Origin: CALMEC01 sp964531025
GTDB taxonomy: Bacteria > Actinomycetota > Thermoleophilia > Miltoncostaeales > Miltoncostaeaceae
Assembly: GCA_964531025.1 (NCBI GenBank)
Contig: CAZHDY010000001.1
Coordinates: 1,178,001-1,242,000, forward strand
Length of the DNA: 64,000 bases
Direction of reading: 5' to 3'
The translations under genes and the position numbers were made by a program. Each line of letters starts with the position of its first letter. Within the stretch, counting starts at the first letter, position 1. Of this stretch, positions 1 through 8,597 are shown piece by piece. The notes beneath the pieces are model-generated. The model was not told where the DNA came from. It ran no database searches and saw only the letters and a list, made by a program, of their open reading frames with translations.

Positions 1-1
1 A

Positions 2-316
2 CTCGGTCGGCCACTCGCCGCCCACCCGTATGTTCTCGGTAAGGACGCGCCGACCGTCCTCGATGCCCTCGGTGTCGACCTCGAGGCGGTTGCGGCAGCC
101 TCCCGTCGGCCCCTTCTCCGCGTCTGCATGGACTGGTCGGAACAGCGGCATCACATCGCCGGAGCTGTCGGCGCCGCGCTCCTCGATGCGTTTCTGGCGG
201 CCGGCTGGGTGGCACGGATCCCCTCCGAGCGCGCCCTCCTGATCACTCCGAACGGCATCTCTGCGCTCACCCGCCACCTGCCGATCGATCTGGGCGACAT
301 CGAAGTCCGGTCGTGA
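2..316 (+). CDS. ArsR-family winged-helix regulator, C-terminal part (5' truncated by window edge)
   Basis: The frame is open from the window edge to TGA at 314-316, giving 104 residues without a start. The text 'VCMDWSEQRHHIAG' followed by 'GAALLDAFLAAGWVARIP' matches the C-terminal half of actinobacterial ArsR regulators whose tail usually reads 'CLDWSERRPHLAGALG'. The DNA-binding helix-turn-helix would lie upstream, outside the window. A role as transcriptional repressor is inferred from the family; the target is unknown. Confidence 0.72.
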   Translation, partial: LGRPLAAHPYVLGKDAPTVLDALGVDLEAVAAASRRPLLRVCMDWSEQRHHIAGAVGAALLDAFLAAGWVARIPSERALLITPNGISALTRHLPIDLGDIEVRS

Positions 317-454
317 GATGCCGAAAACCGGTCGTGCTGCATGGACCGGACCCCACCATGCCTCCCGAGGTCGGTCGTAGCATGCGCCGGAGACCGTGAC
401 GGTCAGCCGGACCGTGCGCCGTCGCACATCGCAGCCTCAACGGAAGGAACGACG

Positions 455-862
455 ATGACCGACACCGGATCGCCGATCGACCCCTCGGAGCACATCGACG
501 CCCGCATCGCCGAACTCGGCGACTGGCGTGGCGAGCTGCTGGCCCGCATCCGGCACGTCGTACGGGCGGCGGACCCGGAGGTGACCGAGGCATGGAAGTG
601 GCGTGGCGTTCCCACATGGGAGCACGACGGGATCATCTGCACCGGCGAGACGTACACCCAGCACGTCAAGGTGACCTTTGCGAAGGGAGCGTCGCTCGAC
701 GATCCGGAGGGCCTCTTCAACGCAAGCCTCGACGGGAACGCACGTCGGGCGATCGACCTTCACGAGGGCGACGCACTGAACGAACGCGCGCTCGCCCAGC
801 TGGTTCGCGACGCCGTCGCCCTCAACATCGAGAAGCGCCGCCCGCGTAAGGCCACCGGCTGA
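455..862 (+). CDS. DUF1801 domain protein
   Basis: A 135-residue soluble protein. The start ATG at 455 is preceded by GGAAGGA at 441-447; in-frame codons further upstream lack a ribosome site. The 'EVTEAWKWRGVPTWEHDGIICTG' type core (roughly residues 45-70) followed by 'HVKVTFAKGASLDDP' is characteristic of DUF1801/YdhG-like proteins. Biochemical activity is not established for the family. It is separated from the preceding ArsR fragment by about 140 bp and from the next gene by a small hairpin, so it is probably its own transcription unit. Confidence 0.7.
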   Translation: MTDTGSPIDPSEHIDARIAELGDWRGELLARIRHVVRAADPEVTEAWKWRGVPTWEHDGIICTGETYTQHVKVTFAKGASLDDPEGLFNASLDGNARRAIDLHEGDALNERALAQLVRDAVALNIEKRRPRKATG

Positions 863-881
863 TCCGCTCCCGCCGGATGGA

Positions 882-904
882 CGCCGGCCGGGCGCACGCC
901 GGCG
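882..904. terminator. possible hairpin after the DUF1801 gene
   Basis: CGCCGGC (882-888) and GCCGGCG (898-904) form a 7-bp GC-rich stem with a 9-nt loop between two co-oriented genes. No T-run follows, so it could also simply be GC-rich spacer. Confidence 0.3.
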
Positions 905-923
905 CTCGTGACGACATGACAGC

Positions 924-1907
924 ATGCCGCCTGTGAATCTGGACGCCTTCCGCACCAAACGCCGCCGAGCGATGTCGGCGCGCCGACGCCTCCTCGCCTC
1001 GGTGATCGGCATCGGAATCGTGGCCTGCGTGACCGGTTGCGGATCCGACGACGATACGGCGGTGAAAAGCGCACAGGCGACCACGACCACGACGGCCGCC
1101 CCGAAACCCAGGCCACGCCCGACCCTGCCCGACGGCACACGCAGCATCCTCCCGGAACACCGTGTACTCGTCCACTACGGCGCACCGCAGGCCCGCGCCC
1201 TCGGCATCCTCGGTATCGGGACGCCGGCGGTGGCCGGACGGCGACTTGTCGGCCACACCAAGGAGTATCAGGCCAAGCTTTCGCGGCCGGTCATGCCCGC
1301 CATGGAACTCATCGCGGTCATCGCCCTGGCCAGCCCGGGTGACGACGGTATGTACCGCTCCCGCCAGACCAACGCGGTCATCGGCCGGTATCTGGCGGCG
1401 GCCCGGGCCTCGAAGGCCATCCTCATCCTGGACATCCAGCCCGGTCGGTCCGACTTCGTCACCGAAGCCAAGAGGTTCGAACGCTGGCTGAAGGAGCCGG
1501 ACGTGGGCCTCGCCATCGACCCCGAGTGGCGCATGGGACCGAACGAGGTTCCCGGCAAGGTCATCGGACGTGTGGACGCGGTCGAGGTGAACCGGGTGTC
1601 GGCGTATCTCTCCTCCCTGGCGAGGGCGAACGACCTGCCCGACAAGCTCTTCATCGTGCACCAGTTCACCGACGGCATGATCCTGCGTCGCCAGCGACTG
1701 CGTGACCGGGCCCGGGTCGACCTCGTCCTGAACGCGGACGGTTTCGGAACGGCGAGCGCCAAGACCGGCACATATCGACGTGTCACCGGCAATCGTCCGG
1801 CGGGATACGTCGGGTTCAAGCTCTTCTACGAGGAGGACACGGGTCTGATGAGCCCGACGGCGGTACTCAACCTGAGGCCGCGACCGAACGTCATCATGTA
1901 CGAGTAG
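924..1907 (+). CDS. secreted lipoprotein of unknown function
   Basis: A 327-residue protein. An arginine-rich n-region, a hydrophobic stretch (about residues 22-36) and a lipobox 'VTGC' with Cys39 predict a lipoprotein anchored outside the membrane. A Thr-rich linker then leads to a 250-residue domain that includes 'ILILDIQPGRSDF' and 'VGLAIDPEWRMG', an alternating strand/helix pattern resembling a TIM-barrel hydrolase fold, but no catalytic residues can be assigned. ATG 924 is chosen; ATG 972 would also leave a complete signal sequence. Neither start has a clear ribosome site. The gene converges on metZ. Confidence 0.65.
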   Translation: MPPVNLDAFRTKRRRAMSARRRLLASVIGIGIVACVTGCGSDDDTAVKSAQATTTTTAAPKPRPRPTLPDGTRSILPEHRVLVHYGAPQARALGILGIGTPAVAGRRLVGHTKEYQAKLSRPVMPAMELIAVIALASPGDDGMYRSRQTNAVIGRYLAAARASKAILILDIQPGRSDFVTEAKRFERWLKEPDVGLAIDPEWRMGPNEVPGKVIGRVDAVEVNRVSAYLSSLARANDLPDKLFIVHQFTDGMILRRQRLRDRARVDLVLNADGFGTASAKTGTYRRVTGNRPAGYVGFKLFYEEDTGLMSPTAVLNLRPRPNVIMYE

Positions 1908-1916
1908 CGGGTCGCC

Positions 1917-3113
1917 TCAGCCCAGAGCCTGCGTCAGATCGGCGATGAGATCCTCGGTGTCCTCGAGGCCGATCGACAGACGGACCGTGGAGTCCTCGAT
2001 GCCCACGGCGCGCCGATCCTCCGCGGTCAGACGCCGATGGGTCGTCGTCGCCGGGTGCGTGATGATCGACTTTGCGTCACCGAGGTTGTTCGAGATGTCC
2101 ACGAGGCGAAGCGCGTTCAGCAGACCGAATGCGTCCTCCTTTCCCTGCTCGGGATCGCCCTCGAGCGTGAAGGTGACCACCGTGCCGCCCCCCGACATCT
2201 GACGCGTGGCCAGGTCGTGCTGCGGGTGGCTCGGCAGGAACGGGTAGCGGACGGCCTTCACCCGCGGATGCCCCTCGAGGAAGGTGGCGATGCGGAGCGC
2301 CGAGTCGACCTGGGTCCGTACACGGAGCGGGAGGGTCTCCAGGCCCTTTGCGAGAACCCAGGCGTTGAACGGGCTCATTGCCGGGCCGGTGTGGCGCATC
2401 ATGGGCTCCACCATGTTGCGGATGTAGTCCTCGGTGCCGAGGATGGCCCCTCCCAGGACACGACCCTGCCCGTCGATGTGCTTCGTCGCGGAGTAGACGA
2501 CGACGTCCGCTCCGAGCTCGAGCGGCCGCTGCAGGATGGGCGTGGCGAACACGTTGTCAACGATGACCGTCGCGTCCACCCGGTGGGCCATGTCGCAGAC
2601 GGCCCTCACGTCGATCAGGTCCTGCATCGGGTTGGACGGCGACTCGAAGAAGACGGCGTGGGTCGGCTCGGAGAGCGCCGCGCGCCACTGGTCGAGATCG
2701 TGGCCGTCGACGAAGGTGGTGGTGATACCCCACCTCGGAAGGAGGTCACGCAGGATCACCGTGCACGAGCCGAAGAGCGCGCTCGACGCCACGACACGAT
2801 CACCCGCGTTCAGGATCGCGAGCATCGAGTTGAACACGGCCGCCATACCGCTTGCGGTCGCGAAGCAGTCGGCCGCCCCCTCGATGGCGGCGAGGCGCTC
2901 CTCGAAGATCCGTACCGTGGGGTTGCCGTACCGGCTGTAGACGTAGTGGTCCAGTTCACCGGCGAACGCGGCCTCGGCATCGGCGCCGGTCTCGTACACG
3001 AACCCCTGGGTCAGGAAGAGAGCCTCGCTGGTCTCGTCGAACTCCGTCCGGTTGACGCCGCTTCGGATCGCCCGGGTCGAGGGACCGTATTCGGGTCGGG
3101 GCTCGTCGCTCAT
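1917..3113 (-). CDS. metZ: O-succinyl/O-acetylhomoserine sulfhydrylase (PLP enzyme)
   Basis: A 398-residue Cys/Met-metabolism PLP enzyme of fold type I. It contains 'YSRYGNPT' (residues 59-66), 'SGMAAVFNS' around residue 90, and the Schiff-base lysine in 'YSATKHIDGQG' (Lys211). Motif pattern and length fit MetZ, which makes homocysteine from an activated homoserine and sulfide. The O-succinyl versus O-acetyl preference cannot be read from sequence. ATG at 3113 overlaps the stop of the small DUF1737 gene by four bases (ATGA), so the two are translationally coupled. Together with metE at 43.8 kb it supports de novo methionine synthesis. Confidence 0.9.
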   Translation of the reverse strand: MSDEPRPEYGPSTRAIRSGVNRTEFDETSEALFLTQGFVYETGADAEAAFAGELDHYVYSRYGNPTVRIFEERLAAIEGAADCFATASGMAAVFNSMLAILNAGDRVVASSALFGSCTVILRDLLPRWGITTTFVDGHDLDQWRAALSEPTHAVFFESPSNPMQDLIDVRAVCDMAHRVDATVIVDNVFATPILQRPLELGADVVVYSATKHIDGQGRVLGGAILGTEDYIRNMVEPMMRHTGPAMSPFNAWVLAKGLETLPLRVRTQVDSALRIATFLEGHPRVKAVRYPFLPSHPQHDLATRQMSGGGTVVTFTLEGDPEQGKEDAFGLLNALRLVDISNNLGDAKSIITHPATTTHRRLTAEDRRAVGIEDSTVRLSIGLEDTEDLIADLTQALG

Positions 3114-3295
3114 GCCCGCGCCTCGGGAAGGACGACCGCCTGGGCGACGATGATCGATGCCCCGTTGAACGTGACCGCGGGCCCACCGTGCAGGACGTAG
3201 CCGTCGTCGAGCGCGGCGCTCACCCGCTCGCAGAAGCTGCGGTCGTCGGGGCCGGTCAAGAGGCGGTACGGCAACCGGGTCACATCGTCTGACAC
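3110..3295 (-). CDS. DUF1737 small protein
   Basis: A 61-residue protein that begins at GTG 3295, with AAGGAGA five bases upstream. 'YRLLTGPDDRSFCERVSAAL' followed by 'GGPAVTFNG' and 'VIVAQAV'-like text is the DUF1737 pattern. The function is unknown. Its stop overlaps the metZ start, which suggests an operon of small protein then metZ. An upstream in-frame extension exists but lacks a ribosome site and is probably not translated. Confidence 0.72.
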   Translation of the reverse strand: MSDDVTRLPYRLLTGPDDRSFCERVSAALDDGYVLHGGPAVTFNGASIIVAQAVVLPEARA

Positions 3296-3422
3296 TGTCT
3301 TCTCCTTCACACGGCCCTCGTTGTTCACACAATCGCAGAACGCCACGCCCGGCGTGGGATCGCGAGTACCGAGATTTCCCACCATGTGGGATGAGAGAAC
3401 GCAGGCGGCTATCCTGTGTCGC

Positions 3423-3791
3423 GTGAGCATTCCCCCCACCGGCCGCGCCGAGACCGAAGCCCGCCGCGCCCTCCTGCAGGAGGCACTCGCCAAGCTCGGC
3501 GAGTCGGACGACAGCGACCGCGCGGCGTTCGACGTGATGCGCGCCCTGGACGCCTACTTGGAGAACAGCCCGGTGCACTCGTCGCCGGTCTCACCGTCAC
3601 GTGAGGTGCCGGTCATGAGTGGCAGCGAGCCCAGCGACCGCACCGCGAAGATCGTCGCCGGATCGTTCATCGGTGCCGCCGTGGTGGCCACCATGGTCGT
3701 CGCGGTCGCGATGGACGGAGGGTGGGCGTCGGGGATCGCGGTGGCCGCGATCTGGATCGCGACGCTCGCGCTGCTCCTCTCGACGGCCTGA
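3423..3791 (+). CDS. small membrane protein
   Basis: A protein of about 122 residues. GTG 3423 is chosen as start because the resulting N-terminus ('SIPPTGRAETEARRALLQEALAKL') is a soluble amphipathic helix and a -10-like TATCCT lies at 3411-3416. The C-terminal third has two hydrophobic segments separated by 'MDGGWAS', which predicts a two-helix membrane hairpin. No family is recognised. The gene is divergent from the DUF1737/metZ pair and convergent with purA, with a strong hairpin between. Confidence 0.55.
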   Translation: MSIPPTGRAETEARRALLQEALAKLGESDDSDRAAFDVMRALDAYLENSPVHSSPVSPSREVPVMSGSEPSDRTAKIVAGSFIGAAVVATMVVAVAMDGGWASGIAVAAIWIATLALLLSTA

Positions 3792-3816
3792 TCCCGCGCG
3801 GCCACCGCATGGCCGT

Positions 3817-3848
3817 CGGGTGGATGCCGTCACTGCGGCATCCACCCG
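3817..3848. terminator. bidirectional terminator hairpin
   Basis: A perfect 13-bp inverted repeat (arms 3817-3829 and 3836-3848, loop TCACTG) lies between the convergent membrane-protein gene and purA. It can serve both directions; there is no long U-tract, as is usual in this GC-rich sequence. Confidence 0.7.
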
Positions 3849-3874
3849 ACGCCTGCGTCAGGCGCGACGCGTGA

Positions 3875-5161
3875 TCAGTCTTCCTCGAAGATGTCGATGA
3901 CCTGGTGGCGGCCCTGGCCGGTTCCGATGAGGGTGACCGGGATGCCGATGGCCGCAGAGATGAGATCCACGTAGCGACGGGCCTTGCCGGGCAGCTCGTC
4001 CAGATCGCGTGCCTCGCAGATGTCCTCGGTCCACCCGTCGACCTCCTCGTACACGGGACGGCACCCGTGGAACACGGTCTGGTTGTCGGGGAGCTCGGTG
4101 AGACGCTCTCCGTCGCGGGTCTCGTAGGCGACGCAAACCTTGAGGGTCTCGAGTCCGGACAGGACGTCCAGCTTGGTGACGGCCATCTCGGTGATGCCGC
4201 TCACGCGGACCGCGTAGCGAAGCGCGACCAGGTCCAGCCATCCGCAGCGACGCGGGCGTCCGGTGGTCGTTCCGAACTCGTGCCCCTTCTCGGCCATGTG
4301 CCGGCCGGCGGCGTCGTCGACCTCGGTGGGGAACGGTCCCTCACCGACGCGGGTGACGTATGCCTTGGCGATACCGAGCACCTTGCCGATGCGGGTGGGT
4401 CCCACTCCGACGCCGGTGCAGGCCGCGCCCGCCACCGGGTTGGAGGAGGTGACGAACGGGTACGTGCCGTGGTCGACGTCGAGCATGGTGCCCTGCGCGC
4501 CCTCGAAGATCACGTGCTTACCGGCGTCGAGCGCCTGGTTCACGAGCAAGGACGCGTCCGCGATGAACGGCCCCAGGCGCTCGGCCGCAGGCAGCACCTC
4601 GTCGGCGACCTTCGCCGGGTCGAGTGGCTCCATCCCGTAGAGCTTCTCGAGCAGCTCGTTCTTCTGCTCGAGCGCGATCTCCAGCTTGCGGACGAGGATG
4701 CTCGGGTCGAGCAGGTCCTGGGCGCGGATCCCCACGCGCGCGGCCTTGTCCTGGTAGCAGGGCCCGATGCCGCGACGGGTGGTGCCGATGGAGAACCGGC
4801 CCAGACGCATCTCGGACGCCCCGTCCAGGAGCACGTGGTACGGCATGATGAGGTGCGCGCCGCTCGAGATCTTGAGGCCGGCCGTCGACACCTCACGTTC
4901 CTCGAGCGAGTCGATCTCCTTGCAGAGGACGCCCGGATCGATGACCGTGCCGTTCCCGATGATGCAGAGCGTGTTCGGGTACAGGATCCCGGACGGGATC
5001 AGGTGCAGCTTGAAGGTCTCACCCTCACGGACGATGGTGTGCCCGGCGTTGTTGCCGCCCTGATAGCGGACGACGACATCGCTGCGTTCTGCCAGCAGGT
5101 CCACGACCTTGCCTTTTCCTTCGTCGCCCCATTGGGCGCCGACGATCACCGTCGAGGGCAT
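3875..5161 (-). CDS. purA: adenylosuccinate synthetase
   Basis: A 428-residue enzyme that joins IMP and aspartate at the expense of GTP, the first committed step to AMP. The N-terminal GTP loop 'GDEGKGK' (residues 12-18, catalytic Asp13), 'GGNNAGHT' (35-42, catalytic His41) and 'EGAQGTMLDVDHGTYPFVTSS' type sequence are intact. Length is typical. The start ATG at 5161 lies 16 bases after the dnaB stop, so purA is probably the last gene of the rpsF-ssb-rplI-dnaB-purA transcript. Confidence 0.97.
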   Translation of the reverse strand: MPSTVIVGAQWGDEGKGKVVDLLAERSDVVVRYQGGNNAGHTIVREGETFKLHLIPSGILYPNTLCIIGNGTVIDPGVLCKEIDSLEEREVSTAGLKISSGAHLIMPYHVLLDGASEMRLGRFSIGTTRRGIGPCYQDKAARVGIRAQDLLDPSILVRKLEIALEQKNELLEKLYGMEPLDPAKVADEVLPAAERLGPFIADASLLVNQALDAGKHVIFEGAQGTMLDVDHGTYPFVTSSNPVAGAACTGVGVGPTRIGKVLGIAKAYVTRVGEGPFPTEVDDAAGRHMAEKGHEFGTTTGRPRRCGWLDLVALRYAVRVSGITEMAVTKLDVLSGLETLKVCVAYETRDGERLTELPDNQTVFHGCRPVYEEVDGWTEDICEARDLDELPGKARRYVDLISAAIGIPVTLIGTGQGRHQVIDIFEED

Positions 5162-5177
5162 CCGGTGTCAGTCCCTT

Positions 5178-6512
5178 TCAGTCTTCGGAAGCGAGGTTGC
5201 CGAACTTGGCGTAGCGGTCCAGGAAGGCCAGGCGCACACGACCGGTGGGGCCGTTTCGGTGCTTGGCGATGTCCAGATCCGTGATGCCTTTTTCCTCGCT
5301 GTCTTTGTTGTAGTACTCGTCGCGGTAGAGCATCAGCACGACGTCGGCATCCTGCTCGATCGCTCCCGATTCACGGAGGTCCGACAGAAGCGGGTGCTTG
5401 TCGGGCCGCTGGTCGGGGGCGCGGTTCAGCTGCGAGAGGATGATGAGAGGTACATCGAGATCACGCGCCATCAACTTGAGTGACCGCGAGATCTGCGAGA
5501 GCTCCTGCACCCGGTTGTCGTCGCGACGACGACCCGGCGCGGACTCCATCAACTGGATGTAGTCGATGACGACGAGGTCGAGGCCGTGGTGGCTCTTGAG
5601 GCGACGCGCCTTGGTGCGCATCTCCGGGACCGTGACACCCTCACTGTCGTCGATGAACAGCTTGGCGTGCGAAAGACGGTCTGCGGCCTGCGCGATGCGC
5701 GGCCAGTCGTCTCCGGTCAGGCGCCCGGTCCGCAGGCGCGAACCGTCGACCATCGCGGTGGCGGACACCATGCGTCCGATGATCTCGTCGGCCGACATCT
5801 CGAGGCTGAAGATGGCGACGCTCTTGTTCTCGTCCAGCGCTGCGTTGAGGGCCATGCCCAGCGCGAGCGCGGTCTTCCCCATGCTGGGGCGGGCGGCGAC
5901 GACCACGAGGTTGGCCGGACGGAAGCCACCCGTCATCCGGTCGAGATCGTGGAAACCGCTGGCGAGCCCCGTGATGTCGCTGCCGGATTCGGACACCTGT
6001 GCCAGCCGCTCGACGGCCTCGTGCACCAAGTTCTCGGCCGAACGGAAGTCACCGCGGGTGTTCTTCGCCGAGAGACCGTAGATCAGGTCCTCGGACTCCT
6101 TGACCATGTCGGCCGTCTCGCCCTCGCGGTTGGCGATGAGGGCCTCGATGGCCTGGCTGACCTGAAGCAGGCGCCGCTGGGTGGCGGCGTCGTGAACCAT
6201 CTCCGCATACGTGCGGTAGGTTGCGGCGATATAGGGGGTCTGGACGATGTCCAGGACCGCGTCGCGTCCGCCCGCAGCCTCGAGCGTGCCCGACTTGGTC
6301 AGCTGGTCGATCACCGTGAGCGGCTCGATGGGCTCGCCCTTGTGGAAGAGGTCGAGCATGGCCTCGAAGATCGACCGGTGCCCCTCACGGTAGAAGTCGT
6401 CGACCTGGACGATGGAGAGCGTCTCGGCGAGGTTGCCGGACGCGTCCATCAGCGAGCCGAGTAGGTGCTGCTCGGCCTCGACGTTCTGCGGTGGGGGAAC
6501 GCGATTGGCCAC
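5178..6512 (-). CDS. dnaB: replicative DNA helicase
   Basis: A 444-residue DnaB-family hexameric helicase of the replication fork. 'PPQNVEAEQHLLGS' near the N-terminus, the Walker A motif 'ARPSMGKT' (207-214), 'VVIDYIQLM' (Walker B) and 'ISRSLKLMARDLDVPLIILSQLNR' style motifs are all present. There is no intein or insertion. It sits between rplI (38 bases upstream) and purA. Confidence 0.97.
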   Translation of the reverse strand: MANRVPPPQNVEAEQHLLGSLMDASGNLAETLSIVQVDDFYREGHRSIFEAMLDLFHKGEPIEPLTVIDQLTKSGTLEAAGGRDAVLDIVQTPYIAATYRTYAEMVHDAATQRRLLQVSQAIEALIANREGETADMVKESEDLIYGLSAKNTRGDFRSAENLVHEAVERLAQVSESGSDITGLASGFHDLDRMTGGFRPANLVVVAARPSMGKTALALGMALNAALDENKSVAIFSLEMSADEIIGRMVSATAMVDGSRLRTGRLTGDDWPRIAQAADRLSHAKLFIDDSEGVTVPEMRTKARRLKSHHGLDLVVIDYIQLMESAPGRRRDDNRVQELSQISRSLKLMARDLDVPLIILSQLNRAPDQRPDKHPLLSDLRESGAIEQDADVVLMLYRDEYYNKDSEEKGITDLDIAKHRNGPTGRVRLAFLDRYAKFGNLASED

Positions 6513-6550
6513 GGGAGACCTGGAGCGCTCGGAGGCGCTGGAAGCGGTGC

Positions 6551-7012
6551 TCAGGATGGGTCGTCGATAAGGGGACTGACGATCGTCTTGACCTCAGCCT
6601 TGACACCGGGAGCGACCTCAACGGGGATCGTGTAGGTGCCGGTCTGCCGGATGGAGGGCTCGATCGTGATGTTGTGCCGATCGATGTCCACCTGACGGGC
6701 CTCCTTGATGGCATCCGACACGTCCTGCGACGTGATGGATCCGAAGAGCCGTCCGTCCCCGCCGGCCTTTGCCTTGAGGGTCAGGATCGTGCGGTTGAGG
6801 AGGGCGGCGATGTCGGCGGCCTCGGCGATCCGCTTCTCGACAGCGGCCTTCTCGGCGGCGATGCGACGCTCGGCCTCGGCGATCTTGGCGGGGGTCGCGA
6901 TCTCCGCCAGGTTGCGGGGCACCAGGTAGTTGCGGAGGTAGCCGCGGGTCACGTTGACGACCGCACCGGCCTTACCGAGTCCGTCGACGTCCTGAGCGAG
7001 GATTGCCTGCAC
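6551..7012 (-). CDS. rplI: 50S ribosomal protein L9
   Basis: A 153-residue bL9. The N-terminal RNA-binding domain 'DVDGLGKAGAVVNV' plus 'GYLRNYLVPRNLA' is followed by the long connecting helix (roughly 45-75) and the C-terminal domain with 'GRLFGSITSQDVSDAI'. It follows ssb by only 20 bases; rpsR, which usually separates them, is missing. Confidence 0.96.
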   Translation of the reverse strand: MQAILAQDVDGLGKAGAVVNVTRGYLRNYLVPRNLAEIATPAKIAEAERRIAAEKAAVEKRIAEAADIAALLNRTILTLKAKAGGDGRLFGSITSQDVSDAIKEARQVDIDRHNITIEPSIRQTGTYTIPVEVAPGVKAEVKTIVSPLIDDPS

Positions 7013-7032
7013 CGTGTGTCTCCTGAAACTCT

Positions 7033-7512
7033 CTAGAAGGGAATGTCGATGTCATCGACGGGGGTCGATGACGATGGGGATGACGACGAGCGCATGTCGC
7101 TCGTGTCGGTCGGGATGTCGTTGCCGCCGGCCGGTGCGGACCAGCCGGTCTGGCCGCCTCCGCCTCCGCCACCCTCGTTACGGGAGTCGAGGAAGAAGAT
7201 GTCGTTGGCGACGACCTCGACGTTCTGCCGCTTGCTGCCGTCCTGTGCCGTCCACTCACGCCACGAGAGGCGCCCGTCGACACCGATGCGCCGACCCTTG
7301 GACAGGTAGTTGCTGGCGCTCTCGGCCTGACGGCCGAAGACGGTCACGTCGAAGAAGTTCGACTTGTCGTCCCAGTTCCCGGATTCGTCGCGCTGACGGC
7401 TCGAAACCGCGAGGCGGATCGAGCACACGGCGGTGCCACCGCCGGTGTGGCGGAGTTCGGGGTCACGGGTCAGGCGCCCGATGAGCGTGACGCGGTTGAG
7501 ATCTGCAGCCAC
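7033..7512 (-). CDS. ssb: single-stranded DNA-binding protein
   Basis: A 159-residue SSB. An OB-fold ('NRVTLIGRLTRDPELRHT', 'FFDVTVFGRQAE', 'GRRIGVDGRLSWREW') is followed by a Gly-rich disordered linker (about 115-145) and the acidic tip 'DIDIPF', which docks partner proteins. It lies 18 bases after rpsF and 20 before rplI in the conserved replication/ribosome cluster. Confidence 0.96.
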   Translation of the reverse strand: MAADLNRVTLIGRLTRDPELRHTGGGTAVCSIRLAVSSRQRDESGNWDDKSNFFDVTVFGRQAESASNYLSKGRRIGVDGRLSWREWTAQDGSKRQNVEVVANDIFFLDSRNEGGGGGGGQTGWSAPAGGNDIPTDTSDMRSSSSPSSSTPVDDIDIPF

Positions 7513-7530
7513 TGTCGCTCCTTGGTCGTA

Positions 7531-7968
7531 CTAGCGGGACCGGCGGCGCTGTGGGCGTTGCGGACGTGGGAACGGCTCGCCGTCCGGTCGGTCGTCGACC
7601 GGGGCGGTCGCCCCCTTCTCCATCTGGATCTCGGCCTGTGCGCGGGACAGCTTGATGGTCTGCGAGCGGAGCACGACGTCCTTGCTGATGGAGAGGACAC
7701 GGTTGATCTCCGTGAGCGCCTCCGGCTTGGCGTCGCAGGTGACCACGATGTAGCGGCCGTTCTGCTTGCCCTCGACCGGGTAGGCGATCTTGCGGTCCCC
7801 CCAGTCGTCGACGTGCGCCACGGCGCCGTCGTTGCCCACCACGAGGGAACGCACGCGCTCGACGATCTCGTCGTGGCGTGTGCCGTCAACCTCGGGGTTG
7901 AGGATGAGCATGATCTCGTACGGGTTGATCCCTGCCTCCAAATGTGTCGCGCGACCGAATGCGGCCAC
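7531..7968 (-). CDS. rpsF: 30S ribosomal protein S6
   Basis: The bS6 core 'YEIMLILNPEVD', 'KIAYPVEGKQNGRYIVV' and 'VLRSQTIKLSR' is clear; the Pro/Arg-rich tail is an extension. The coordinates use GTG 7968 (145 residues), but that codon has no convincing ribosome site and adds 13 residues not expected in S6. GGAGG at 7939-7935 lies exactly five bases upstream of an ATC codon at 7929 that begins 'INPYEIMLIL', the position where S6 proteins normally start; a TTG at 7941 is a further option. True start uncertain. Confidence 0.9.
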   Translation of the reverse strand: MAAFGRATHLEAGINPYEIMLILNPEVDGTRHDEIVERVRSLVVGNDGAVAHVDDWGDRKIAYPVEGKQNGRYIVVTCDAKPEALTEINRVLSISKDVVLRSQTIKLSRAQAEIQMEKGATAPVDDRPDGEPFPRPQRPQRRRSR

Positions 7969-8149
7969 CCTGGCTGTCTTTGCGCAGGGAGCCGGTTTCC
8001 CACCCTGAGCGGGCAGGACACTATACCAGCGACTCGTGTCCCGTCACGCGACGGGTCGGACACCTTCCACGATCCCCACGAACGGCTCTGCAAACGGCCG
8101 TCGCGGCGACCGCGGGTAGCATGGGTCCTGGACGGCGAAGGAGGCTGGA

Positions 8150-8548
8150 GTGGTTCGGGGTATCCGTCGGTTCATCGTTGCGACCGCCGCGGGCGCGGGA
8201 CTCGGTGCGGGGGCCGCGCTCATCCGGCGACGGGCCGTGCGCGCGTTCGATCACCCGGACGGCCCCGGTGACTATGTCGCCGCCGACGACCCGGGCCTCG
8301 CACCGCACCGCGCTTCGGATGTCGCGGCGAGTCGGGACACGGCCACGTCACCGATGGACCGACCGTCAACGGCTTCGGAGGCCGGCCCACGGTCCACGGG
8401 TTCCTCCGATCGGGAGACCCGCGTCCGTTCCGAGATCGAGGCCATCACCGCGTCGGTCGCCGACCTCGAGGAGGCGCGCGACCGACTCCGTCGCCGGGCC
8501 GCCCGGCTGCGCGCCGAGATGGAGGAACAGGGTCGCGACCCGCAGTGA
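8150..8548 (+). CDS. membrane-anchored coiled-coil protein, unknown function
   Basis: A 132-residue protein. GTG 8150 is preceded by AAGGAGG with five-base spacing. A short hydrophobic Gly/Ala-rich helix (residues 8-25) could be a weak membrane anchor, followed by a disordered Pro/Ser/Thr-rich linker (30-90) and a charged coiled coil ('SEIEAITASVADLEEARDRL', then 'RRRAARLRAEMEE'). No family is recognised. It diverges from rpsF and lies just upstream of the tRNA-Sec candidate. Confidence 0.6.
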   Translation: MVRGIRRFIVATAAGAGLGAGAALIRRRAVRAFDHPDGPGDYVAADDPGLAPHRASDVAASRDTATSPMDRPSTASEAGPRSTGSSDRETRVRSEIEAITASVADLEEARDRLRRRAARLRAEMEEQGRDPQ

Positions 8549-8597
8549 CGGCTCTCACGGGGTCGGACCGATGTACTTGTGGCTGAGCAAGTAGCGA

